Shown: positions 24,158-31,738 of the stretch, piece after piece
Layout: the number at the start of each line of letters is the position of its first letter
How positions within the stretch are numbered: the stretch's first letter is position 1
Assembly: GCA_030537635.1 (NCBI GenBank)
Contig: JAUNVM010000021.1
Coordinates: 1 to 39,922, forward strand
DNA from: Flaviflexus sp.
GTDB lineage: Bacteria > Actinomycetota > Actinomycetes > Actinomycetales > Actinomycetaceae
Reading direction: 5' to 3'
DNA length: 39,922 nucleotides
Notes under the pieces: generated by a model
Told to the model about the DNA's origin: nothing
Seen by the model: the letters and a program-made list of their open reading frames with translations, nothing else
The model's database searches: none
Made by a program: the position numbers and the translations under genes

Positions 24158-24753
24158 TCGAAGATGGGGCCCTGGGTGCGGGTGCGCTTCAGCTCGAAGA
24201 ATCCCGGCGTGGAGGCCACAGCCACCGCTCCGTCCCACAGCTGCGCTGCCGCCTCCCCGGTCGGGGCGGGAGTGACGACGGGGCCGAAGAAGGCGGTGCC
24301 GTCAATCGCGATGACGGGGACGCCAACGTCGTCGCCGACGAGGTCGAGAGCGGCCTGGGTGGAGGCGCGCATGGCCTCATCGAATTCCCCGGACTCGGCG
24401 CGCTCAATGAGGGCGGGATCGAGGCCAACCTCGTCGAGGGCCTCGGCGATGGCCTCGCGGGTTTTGTTGTTACCCGGGTGGAAGCGGGTGCCCATTGCCG
24501 TGTAGATCGGCTCCACCAGGTCCGCTCCCTCCGTCTGCTCAACGGCTGCAATGACGCGGGCGGGAAGCTTCGCCTCCTCCATGTGCGCCATATACTCCGG
24601 GTCGAGATCCCGTCCCTCGTTCAGGACGGCGAGGGAGAGCAGGTGCCAGGAGACCTCGATGTCACGGAGCTTGGTCACTTCCAGCATCCATCGAGACGTC
24701 ATCCAGGCCCAGGGGCAGGTCGGATCAAACCAAAAATCAGCCTTGTGTGTCAT
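24154..24753 (-). CDS. DsbA-family thioredoxin-fold protein, Rv2466c-like, with CPWA active site
   Basis: A 199-aa cytosolic protein strongly resembling the mycobacterial mycothiol-dependent reductase Rv2466c: ADFWFDPTCPWAWMTSRW at the start, REAIAEAL in the helical insert, GVPVIAIDGTAFFGPVV (cis-Pro loop) and FFELKRTRTQGPIFE at the end. The active site is C13-P-W-A16: the resolving Cys of the CPWC motif is Ala. A monothiol mechanism with mycothiol would still work. There is no ribosome binding site; TAGAAT (24760-24765, minus strand) is exactly 6 nt before the ATG, with TTAACT 17 bp further up. It heads a small operon with two lipoproteins. Confidence 0.9.
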   Translation of the reverse strand: MTHKADFWFDPTCPWAWMTSRWMLEVTKLRDIEVSWHLLSLAVLNEGRDLDPEYMAHMEEAKLPARVIAAVEQTEGADLVEPIYTAMGTRFHPGNNKTREAIAEALDEVGLDPALIERAESGEFDEAMRASTQAALDLVGDDVGVPVIAIDGTAFFGPVVTPAPTGEAAAQLWDGAVAVASTPGFFELKRTRTQGPIFE

Positions 24754-24759
24754 AGATCA

Positions 24760-24788
24760 ATTCTAGTGGGCTGCCCGGCGGGAGTTAA
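24760..24788 (-). promoter_or_regulatory. Leaderless-type promoter of the Rv2466c-like gene
   Basis: On the minus strand TTAACT (24783-24788), 17 bp, TAGAAT (24760-24765), then 6 nt to ATG. This is the best -35/-10 pair among the leaderless candidates in the window. Confidence 0.6.
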
Positions 24789-24907
24789 TCGTCCTTCGCC
24801 ATCGGGTGAATACTGGGATCGCACTGGGTGCATTTTCCGTCAGGGTGGATCACTTGGGGATGAGGCCGTAATGTTGGTGTGGTTGTTGAAACGACGAAAG
24901 GACGCAC

Positions 24908-27442
24908 ATGCCTGGCGAGAATCTTACTCGGGCCGAGGCCGAACTCAGGGCGCAGACGGTCACCCCCTCGACCTATACGGTCAAGCTTGACCTGCGCGGG
25001 GAGGACACGTTTATCTCCCGCACGAGGATCGAATTCGAGGCGAGCGGCTCGGAGACTTTCGTGGATCTCATCGCTCCGGAGGTGCGCTCCATCGTCCTCA
25101 ACGGCGAGGATGTGGACACGAGCGCCTACGCCAACTCCCGAATCACGCTGTCCGGCCTCAAGGACAAGAACGTCCTCGAGGTCGATGCCGTGTGCGCCTT
25201 CATGAACACCGGCGAGGGCATGCACAAGTTCGTGGACCCCGTCGACGGTAAGACCTACCTGTACACCCAGTTCGAGGTGGCGGATGCGAGGCGGGTGTTC
25301 CCCGTCTTCGAGCAGCCGGATCTTAAGGCAACCTTCACCTTCGAGATCACGGCGCCGGAAGAGTGGAAGGTGTTCTCCAACTCCCCCACTCCCACCCCGG
25401 TGCCCGACGGTGAGGGATCGGCGACCTGGTCCTTCTCCCCGACGGAGAAGATGTCGACCTACCTCACCGCCATTGCGGCCGGCCCCTACGAGGGCGGCAC
25501 CGGTGAGGTCGTGAGCACCTCGGGCAAGACCATTCCGCTCGGCGTGTACTGCCGTGCCTCGCTGGCCGAGCACCTGGACGTCGAGGAGGTCCTCGACATC
25601 ACCAAGGCCGGCTTTGGCTTCTACGAGAACGAGTACGGAATCCCCTACCCGTTCCGCAAATACGATCAGGTCTTCGTTCCCGAGTTCAACGCGGGAGCCA
25701 TGGAGAACATTGGCCTCGTGACGATCACCGAGGCCTACGTGTTCCGGTCCCGGGCCTCCGGCGCCATCATCGAGCGCCGTGCCGTCACCATCCTCCACGA
25801 GCTCGCCCACATGTGGTTCGGCGATCTCGTCACCATGAAGTGGTGGAATGACCTGTGGCTGAACGAGTCCTTTGCCGAGTTCATGAGCCACCTGGCCGCC
25901 GATGAGGCGACCCGGTGGGATCAGGGCTGGCAGACGTTCCTCGCCTCGGAGAAGACGTGGGCCATGACCGAGGATCAGCTCGTGTCCACCCACCCGGTGG
26001 TCTCCACCGTCTCCGATCTTGGCGACGTGTGGTCGAACTTCGACGGCATCACCTACGGCAAGGGCGCCTCCGTGCTCAAGCAGCTCGTCGCCTACGTCGG
26101 CCGCAGGGAATTCATGGCCGGCCTCAAGGAGTACTTCACGAAGCACGCCTGGGGCAACACCGAGCTCGCCGACCTGCTTGTCGAGCTCGAGAAGGCCTCC
26201 GGCCGAGACCTGTCCGAATGGTCGAAGGTGTGGCTGGAAGAATCCGGCATCACCGTCGCCGCACCGGATTTCGAGGTTGAGGACGGCGTGTACACCCGCT
26301 TCGCGGTGCGCCAGGAGCTCGGCAATGCCACCTCGCTGCGCCCCTCCCGCATCGCCATCGGCCGCTACGATCTGCGCGATGGGAAGCTGGTGGGCCGCCA
26401 GCCCGTCTACCTCGACATCGATGGGGAGTCCACCGAGGCGAGCGAGATTGTCGGCGAGAAGGCCGCCGATCTCGTCCTCGTCAACGACGAGGATCTCGGC
26501 TACATGAAGATCCGCCTCGACGAGGATTCGCTGGCCACCGCGATCGAGCACATCAACGGCTTTGACAACAAGCTGGCGCGTACCCTCGTTCTCACCTCCG
26601 CGTGGGACATGTGCCGGGATGCGAAGCTGAGCGCCCACGCCTTCGCCGAGCTCGTCCTGTCCGCCCTGCCCACCGAGGATCACCCGACCGTGGCCCGGAT
26701 CCTGCTCAAGCAGCTGGAGACCGCGGTGGGCGTGTACTCCGATCCGGCCCGCCGCGAGGAATTCGCCACCGAGGTGGCCGGCCGCCTGTTCACCGTGGCC
26801 GACGAGGCCGAGCCCGGCTCGGATCTGCAGTTCCAGACCGCGCTCGCCGCCTGCACGCTCGCCACCAGCGACGAGCAGCTGGATCGGCTGGCTGCCTGGC
26901 GCGAGGGCAAGGACCTGCCCGAGGGCTTCACCTTGGACACCGACGCACGCTGGAACGTCATCTGGGGCCTGGCCGCCTCCGATCGGATCACCCAGGACGA
27001 CATCGAGGCCGAGCTCGCATCCGATGACACCGCAACCGGCCGGGAGGCCGCCTGGCGGGCCCGTGCCTCGCTGAAGGATGGCAAGGAGCGTGCCTTTATC
27101 GCCATGGTCGAGGAGGCGAGCCTGCCGAATCTTCAGCAGCGCGCCGCCCTCATCGGTTTCCGCGCCGGAGACCCGGCCGACGTGGCTCCCTACTTCGACC
27201 GCTATCTCGCCGCGCTCACCACCGTGTGGACGCAGCAGACGTACGAGATGGCACAGCAGCTGGCCACCGGCATGTTCACCCCCTCCCTCATCGGCCGCAC
27301 CGACCTCATCGATGTCGAGCCGGCCCTGGAGAAGTGGCTCGAGGACAATCCCGAGGCGGCCACCTCCCTGCGCCGCACGGTCAGCGAGCACCTGGACAAC
27401 ACCCGCCGGGCGCTTGCCGCCCAGTCAATCGACGTCGGCTAA
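24908..27442 (+). CDS. pepN: Aminopeptidase N (M1 zinc metallopeptidase)
   Basis: Removes N-terminal residues from peptides in the cytosol; 844 aa, the usual actinobacterial length. It begins MPGENLTRAEAELR, with a beta-sandwich N-domain (about 10-200). The exopeptidase motif GAMEN is at 263-267. The zinc site is HELAH at 297-301, with the third ligand in LWLNESF (Glu320). The ERAP1-like helical C-domain covers about 530-844. AAAGGA precedes the ATG by about 7 nt. It is monocistronic and ends in a perfect terminator, convergent with the malQ operon. Confidence 0.97.
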   Translation: MPGENLTRAEAELRAQTVTPSTYTVKLDLRGEDTFISRTRIEFEASGSETFVDLIAPEVRSIVLNGEDVDTSAYANSRITLSGLKDKNVLEVDAVCAFMNTGEGMHKFVDPVDGKTYLYTQFEVADARRVFPVFEQPDLKATFTFEITAPEEWKVFSNSPTPTPVPDGEGSATWSFSPTEKMSTYLTAIAAGPYEGGTGEVVSTSGKTIPLGVYCRASLAEHLDVEEVLDITKAGFGFYENEYGIPYPFRKYDQVFVPEFNAGAMENIGLVTITEAYVFRSRASGAIIERRAVTILHELAHMWFGDLVTMKWWNDLWLNESFAEFMSHLAADEATRWDQGWQTFLASEKTWAMTEDQLVSTHPVVSTVSDLGDVWSNFDGITYGKGASVLKQLVAYVGRREFMAGLKEYFTKHAWGNTELADLLVELEKASGRDLSEWSKVWLEESGITVAAPDFEVEDGVYTRFAVRQELGNATSLRPSRIAIGRYDLRDGKLVGRQPVYLDIDGESTEASEIVGEKAADLVLVNDEDLGYMKIRLDEDSLATAIEHINGFDNKLARTLVLTSAWDMCRDAKLSAHAFAELVLSALPTEDHPTVARILLKQLETAVGVYSDPARREEFATEVAGRLFTVADEAEPGSDLQFQTALAACTLATSDEQLDRLAAWREGKDLPEGFTLDTDARWNVIWGLAASDRITQDDIEAELASDDTATGREAAWRARASLKDGKERAFIAMVEEASLPNLQQRAALIGFRAGDPADVAPYFDRYLAALTTVWTQQTYEMAQQLATGMFTPSLIGRTDLIDVEPALEKWLEDNPEAATSLRRTVSEHLDNTRRALAAQSIDVG

Positions 27443-27454
27443 CCGGCAAAGCTC

Positions 27455-27491
27455 AAGCGTGGCCAGGGCCCTCCCTGGCCACGCTTCTTTT
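27455..27491 (+). terminator. Rho-independent terminator of pepN
   Basis: AAGCGTGGCCAGGG pairs perfectly with CCCTGGCCACGCTT around 4 nt, followed by CTTTTT. It is a 14-bp stem, 12 bp after the stop. Confidence 0.93.
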
Positions 27492-27583
27492 TCCGCGATT
27501 CCCCGCGCTCGGCCAGCAGTCACCCACCACGCACCCGCCACCTTCCAGGTGGCGGATGGGGCGGGAACTCGCGTCTTGGGCGG

Positions 27584-27697
27584 TCAGGGGCTGCCCCGCT
27601 GAAGATCGACGTAGGTGGCGAAGAGACCGCCGCGTGCCAGCAGCTCGCCGCTGGCGGCAAGGTGCTTGGTGGCAGCCAAAAAGGTGGGGGCGTTGCC
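27584..27697 (-). pseudogene. Possible remnant of a protein C-terminus between pepN and EIIB
   Basis: On the minus strand an open frame ends KHLAASGELLARGGLFATYV then DLQRGSP and a TGA. The composition is typical coding GC3-rich sequence, and GELLARGGLFATYVDLQ recalls the end of ABC exporter ATPases. It has no start and runs into the terminator downstream of EIIB. It may be the scar of a deleted gene or chance. Confidence 0.25.
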
Positions 27698-27705
27698 CCC
27701 ACCTT
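27677..27705 (-). terminator. Terminator of malQ-EIIB
   Basis: AAGGTGGGGGC pairs perfectly with GCCCCCACCTT around a 3-nt loop; on the minus strand it is followed by TTTGG. It lies 19 bp beyond the EIIB stop. Confidence 0.88.
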
Positions 27706-27723
27706 CTTGACCGTCAAATATTC

Positions 27724-27948
27724 CTAGCGCATCTTCTCGGCCAGGTCCTCTGCATCGGGCCCGAGGATAACCTGGACGACTTCGTTGTTCTGGATGACAA
27801 CGCCGTAGGCGCCAGCATCCTTCAGCGCCGCCTCAGAAACGTTCTCGGTGGTGCCGACCTCGACCCGGATCCGGGTAATGCAGGCCTCGATGTCCTTAAT
27901 GTTCTCGGGACCGCCCAGGGCGGCCACGAGTGCTTGAGCTTTTTCCAT
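27724..27948 (-). CDS. Stand-alone PTS EIIB domain, glucose/N-acetylglucosamine type
   Basis: A 74-aa single-domain protein that carries phosphate between EIIA and an EIIC permease in sugar uptake. The phosphorylated Cys is C23 in IEACITRIRVEV, the recognised EIIB(Glc) signature; the C-terminal VVQVILGPDAEDLAEKM is also typical. It is complete as a domain, and GGAGGACATC precedes the ATG. It follows malQ by 20 nt, so both are on one transcript. No EIIC or EIIA gene is in the window, so partners must be encoded elsewhere; a regulatory role is also possible. The pairing with a maltodextrin enzyme is unusual. Confidence 0.88.
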   Translation of the reverse strand: MEKAQALVAALGGPENIKDIEACITRIRVEVGTTENVSEAALKDAGAYGVVIQNNEVVQVILGPDAEDLAEKMR

Positions 27949-27968
27949 GATGTCCTCCTGCCTCTAGC

Positions 27969-30092
27969 CTAGCCGCCGTATGCCGAAAATTCGTCGCGGA
28001 AGACGTGAAGCAGGGAACGTAGACGTGCGTTACCTGGCAAATCCTCGACGAGAACGACCTGTTCTGCCCCATCTGCCAGGGGAACTCGCCAATTCGGGTA
28101 TTCCTGGTCGGTGCCCGGCTGGTTCTGGGTGCGCCGCTCCCCCACCGCATCAACCAGTGACAGTCCCACGAAGCGGGACGGCGTGCGGGCCACGTAGCGG
28201 CACAGGCCCTCGACGAGCTCGCGTTCGGTGGATTCCTCACTGGCCAATCCGTATTCGATCAGCCGCCCCACCATCTGGTCCCGTTCGTCCTCGGCCTGGG
28301 CGCGGACCTCCTCGACGGGAATGTCGAGTAGGCCGAGCGAGTCGCGCAGGTCGACGTGCTCGCAGGCCAAATATCCGGCGGCCGGCGGCAGGTCGTGGGT
28401 GTTGACCGAGGCGAGGACCTCATGACGGTAGTTCTCCGGGCGCAGCGGGCTTCCGTCATCCTCCTTCTCGAACCACAGAACCGAGGTGCCGTAGATGCCG
28501 CGTTGGGCGAGGTAGTCGCGAACCCAGGGCTCCACGGTGCCCAGATCCTCGCCGACGAGCACGCAGCCGGCCCGGTATGCCTCGAGGAGGAGCACGCCGA
28601 TCATGGCCTCGTGATCGAAGTTGACGTAGCAGCCCTCGGAGGCGGGATGACCGTCCGGGATCCACCACAGCCGGAAGAAGCCAGCCACGTGATCGACGCG
28701 GAGCATGCCGGCGTGGCGCATGACCGTCCCCGCCATCTCCCGCAGCGGACGATATCCGGTTTCGGCAAGCGTGTCGGGCCGCCACGGCGGCTGGGACCAG
28801 TCCTGGCCCTGCTGGTTGTACATGTCGGCGGGCGCGCCCACGGTGACGCCGCGAGCAAAGGAATCCGGCATGGACCACACGTCCGAGCCAAGCGGGTGCA
28901 CGCCGACTGCGAGATCCGCGCACACGCCCATGGACATGCCGGAGGCGGTGGCGGCCCGCTGGGCCAACGCCAGCTGCTCATCGGCAATGAACTGCAGCCA
29001 GGCAAAGAAGTCGATGCGGTCTTCCAGCTCGCGGCGCTCCCTGGCCACATACACCGAGTCCACCGAAGACAGGTGCTCCGGGATCTGCCCCGCATACTTT
29101 TCCTGCAGGGCGCACCACAGGGCGAAGTCTTCCAGGCCCTGGCCTTCCCTAGCGCGGAAGCGCTCGAAGGCGGCGGTTCGGGCGATGGATCGGGGAACGG
29201 AGAAGATGATCTCGAGGGCTTCGAGCTTCGCCTTCCAGGATCGGTCCCGGTTGAGGTGCTCATTGCGCAGCGAATTGGCGCGCTCTTCTTCTCCCGCCCA
29301 CTCGACCAGGGAGCGCTGCGGCCCGGTGAGGTAGGCAACCTCCGGAATCGCCTCGGGGCGAATGTAGATCGGGTTGACGAAGCGGCGGGTCACCGGCAGG
29401 TAGGGGGAATGGGACATGGGGGCGATGGGCTCGGCGGCGTGCAGCGGATTGATCTGGAAGAAGTCCGCGCCCTCCTCGCCAAACAGCGTGGTGAGGTCGG
29501 CGAGATCGGCGAGATCGCCAATGCCCCAGGAACCGCGCGAGCGCACCGAGTACAACTGCGCCGCCATGCCCCACGAGCGCTGCCCGGGTGGGTCTGCCAG
29601 GCGTTGCGGGGCCACCGCGATGGGGGCACGGGCGGCTTCCTCGCCGTCGATCCGAGCCATGATCTCGTGCCAGCCGAGCGGCAGATCCGCCGGCAAAATA
29701 AATGCGGCCCGCCCGATCATCCGCCCGTCGACCTCCCGGTCCGGGGTCCACTCATCGGTCTGCCCGAGCTCCCACTGCCCGCCCTCTTCGAGGGCGAGGG
29801 TGAGATGAACTGAGCTGCCGGCCGGTACGTGCACGAGGATGGTGCCCTCCGTGCCGTGCAGGTGGACGGTGCACGGCGGCAAGGTGGCCCGCCAGGGGGC
29901 CAGCTCAGCATCGACGAGCCCGGCTCGAACCGCTTCCTCAGTGCTCGCGTCCACTCCGAGCGCGGCAAGCACCTTGATGAGAACCTCGTCGCTCACCTCG
30001 CGATGTTGACCGTCATAGCCCCAAAAGTCGGTGGACACGCGGTGCGCGTGCGCCAACTCGGTCAGCAGATCGCGTGATGGGTGAACAGACAT
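27969..30092 (-). CDS. malQ: 4-alpha-glucanotransferase (amylomaltase, GH77)
   Basis: Disproportionates maltodextrins by transferring alpha-1,4-glucan segments; 707 aa. An N-terminal extension of about 160 residues (beta-rich, VHLHGTEGTILVHVP) is followed by the GH77 barrel. The catalytic nucleophile is D467 in GMLRVDHVAGFF, the acid/base E515 in VGEDLGTVEPW, and the third Asp lies in VNTHDLPPAAG. The long form with N-domain is usual in actinobacteria and E. coli. GGAAGG is about 10 nt before the ATG. It diverges from the thioesterase and precedes the EIIB gene. Confidence 0.95.
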   Translation of the reverse strand: MSVHPSRDLLTELAHAHRVSTDFWGYDGQHREVSDEVLIKVLAALGVDASTEEAVRAGLVDAELAPWRATLPPCTVHLHGTEGTILVHVPAGSSVHLTLALEEGGQWELGQTDEWTPDREVDGRMIGRAAFILPADLPLGWHEIMARIDGEEAARAPIAVAPQRLADPPGQRSWGMAAQLYSVRSRGSWGIGDLADLADLTTLFGEEGADFFQINPLHAAEPIAPMSHSPYLPVTRRFVNPIYIRPEAIPEVAYLTGPQRSLVEWAGEEERANSLRNEHLNRDRSWKAKLEALEIIFSVPRSIARTAAFERFRAREGQGLEDFALWCALQEKYAGQIPEHLSSVDSVYVARERRELEDRIDFFAWLQFIADEQLALAQRAATASGMSMGVCADLAVGVHPLGSDVWSMPDSFARGVTVGAPADMYNQQGQDWSQPPWRPDTLAETGYRPLREMAGTVMRHAGMLRVDHVAGFFRLWWIPDGHPASEGCYVNFDHEAMIGVLLLEAYRAGCVLVGEDLGTVEPWVRDYLAQRGIYGTSVLWFEKEDDGSPLRPENYRHEVLASVNTHDLPPAAGYLACEHVDLRDSLGLLDIPVEEVRAQAEDERDQMVGRLIEYGLASEESTERELVEGLCRYVARTPSRFVGLSLVDAVGERRTQNQPGTDQEYPNWRVPLADGAEQVVLVEDLPGNARLRSLLHVFRDEFSAYGG

Positions 30093-30353
30093 GATGGATA
30101 CCTTCCCGACGGCTTCGTCCGGCTACCGTTATCTTGCCAGATGACAGGCTCGCCCGGCCAATCCCCGCCACCGCAGCAAGTACCGGGCCAAGCACCTGGA
30201 CAAGCGCCTCAGAGGCGCCGGGGAAGGCCCCGGGGTGGCGGGCCTCGGGCCCGCTGTGCGCGAAACCGGCAACGCCGGGGAAATCACCCTCACCGGGCGG
30301 GCCAAGAGTGCAAGAATGGTTCTGGCTGCCACCTGGCGCCGGGAAGGACAACC

Positions 30354-31244
30354 ATGACCATCGAGATTGTCGAGACCGACCGAGAACCGCTTGCCTCCGT
30401 ACTCAATACGCTGCGACTGACCCGGGTGGGCGATCACAATTATCGGGCCGAGACGAATCTTCCCCAGCTTTCCGGACGCATCTACGGCGGCCAGGTCCTC
30501 GCCCAGGCGATTGTCGCCGCCACGGACACCCTTGAGGACGAGGGCCGCCTCATTCACTCCCAGACCGCGGCCTTCCTCGCCCCCGGTGACGTGAAAAAGC
30601 CTCTCGATATCGAGGTGAAGATCGTCAACGATGGCAGGTCGTTTTCCACCCGCCGCATCCTCGTCCGCCAAGACGGTGCCACCATTTTCTCGGCCCGCGA
30701 TTCCTTTCAGCTGCGCCAGGATGGCGTCGAGCATCACGACCGGCCGCCGGAGGTGCCCTGGCCCGATGAGCTGAGGAGCTCCGTGGAGATCTTCTCCTCG
30801 GTGGATCATCCGGCCGCCCGGTTCATGTCCTCGACCAATGCCATCGATATTCGCCACGTCGATGGCGACATGTACCTTCAGCCCAACCCCTCCCGCTCAT
30901 CGACCCCGCGAATCTGGTTCCGCACCCGCAGCCCCCTGCCGGACAGCACCCCGCAGGCCCTGCAGCGGGCCATGCTCGCCTACGCGGCCGATCAGTTCAT
31001 GCTCGAGCCGATCATGCACGCGCACGGGCTGTGCTGGGCCTCCCCCGGAATCTCCCTGGCCACCTTGGACCACACGACGTGGTGGCACCGGGACGTCAAC
31101 TGTTCTGACTGGGTGCTCGCCGAGCTGCATTCCCCCTCCGCCCAGGGCGGCCGCGGCCTCACCCTCGCCAAGTTCTTCCAGGCGGGCACCCTCGTGGCCA
31201 CCATGGCCCAGGAGGGCATGATCCGCATTCCCTCCTCCGCCTAG
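30354..31244 (+). CDS. tesB: Acyl-CoA thioesterase II, TesB type
   Basis: Hydrolyses acyl-CoA to free fatty acid and CoA; 296 aa, double hotdog. The first hotdog has GRIYGGQVLAQAIVAATDTL (about 42-61) and HSQTAAFLAPGD. The second has a HTTWWHRDVNCSDWVLAELHS run broken by family residues near 241-261. The catalytic Asp/Thr-Ser/Gln set expected in TesB appears as an Asp in NAIDIRH and Gln in TLAKFFQAG. The ATG at 30354 is chosen for GGGAAGGA about 7 nt upstream; upstream extension is low-complexity Pro/Arg. It is monocistronic. Confidence 0.9.
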   Translation: MTIEIVETDREPLASVLNTLRLTRVGDHNYRAETNLPQLSGRIYGGQVLAQAIVAATDTLEDEGRLIHSQTAAFLAPGDVKKPLDIEVKIVNDGRSFSTRRILVRQDGATIFSARDSFQLRQDGVEHHDRPPEVPWPDELRSSVEIFSSVDHPAARFMSSTNAIDIRHVDGDMYLQPNPSRSSTPRIWFRTRSPLPDSTPQALQRAMLAYAADQFMLEPIMHAHGLCWASPGISLATLDHTTWWHRDVNCSDWVLAELHSPSAQGGRGLTLAKFFQAGTLVATMAQEGMIRIPSSA

Positions 31245-31509
31245 CCTGCCCCGGGACGGCGTCGCGACGGCGGGGATACGTCCGCGAGCGCGCGGCCGCG
31301 CCGTTTCACAATACATTCCTGCTAGTGGTCGGAATATCCGGGCGTCATGGTGGGAATATGACAAGGCAGCAGAATTTCCGTGCACCGCGTGGCGCCCACC
31401 GCCGGCCGGGTGCGGGATGGGGAGGGGCAAGCATGCTCCTCGCGATCTTGCTCGCCGGCGCGGGCCGGTCGCGAAACTGGGCGGCTGGCTGGCAGATTCG
31501 CTCGGTTAG

Positions 31510-31629
31510 TTCCACCGAGCGATCACCGCAGCCTTCATCATCGTCGGCCTTGTTAACACCACGGGACTCGATAGCCGGGTGCAGGCCTGGGCGGTCGATC
31601 GCCTCCCCAACGTCTTTCGTCTCGAGTAG
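31510..31629 (+). pseudogene. Possible decayed membrane-protein fragment
   Basis: After an in-frame TAG at 31507 the frame reads FHRAITAAFIIVGLVNTTGL and ends VQAWAVDRLPNVFRLE with TAG. The hydrophobic run AFIIVGLVN followed by a charged amphipathic end looks like the last membrane helix of a real protein. Upstream the same frame holds KLGGWLADSLG before the stop, and MLLAILLAGAG lies in another frame, as expected after frameshift and nonsense decay. No family is assigned. Confidence 0.3.
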
Positions 31630-31689
31630 CAATTGCTGCCGGGCAAAGGTACCGGCAGCCGGTGTCTGGATAGCTGAGGGCGGCTGAGA

Positions 31690-31729
31690 ATACCTGAGGG
31701 CCGGGGGATATCCCCCGGCCCTCAGGTAT
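31690..31729 (-). terminator. Terminator of ettA, a 40-bp perfect palindrome
   Basis: The 20-bp half ATACCTGAGGGCCGGGGGAT is followed immediately by its exact reverse complement. It starts 10 bp beyond the ettA stop. It may serve both convergent genes; no T-run follows. Confidence 0.8.
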
Positions 31730-31738
31730 GAGCGGGAC

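Larger units (their letters stand above)
31245..31738. other. 494-bp gap between convergent tesB and ettA
   Basis: No intact gene. It contains a candidate decayed coding fragment (31510-31629), a stretch of gctgag/ggctgag words near 31671-31688, and the 40-bp palindrome at 31690-31729 that ends the ettA transcript. Confidence 0.5.

Noticed and set aside
24785..27391. An 868-codon open frame on the strand opposite pepN
   Set aside because: It is a mirror of high-GC codon bias in pepN: low-complexity Gly/Leu/His/Glu-rich, no ribosome binding site, no family; pepN itself has all catalytic motifs.
30093..30353. N-terminal extension of the thioesterase through a Pro/Arg/Gly-rich segment
   Set aside because: Low-complexity GC-rich sequence; the ATG at 30354 has a good ribosome binding site and the family start.
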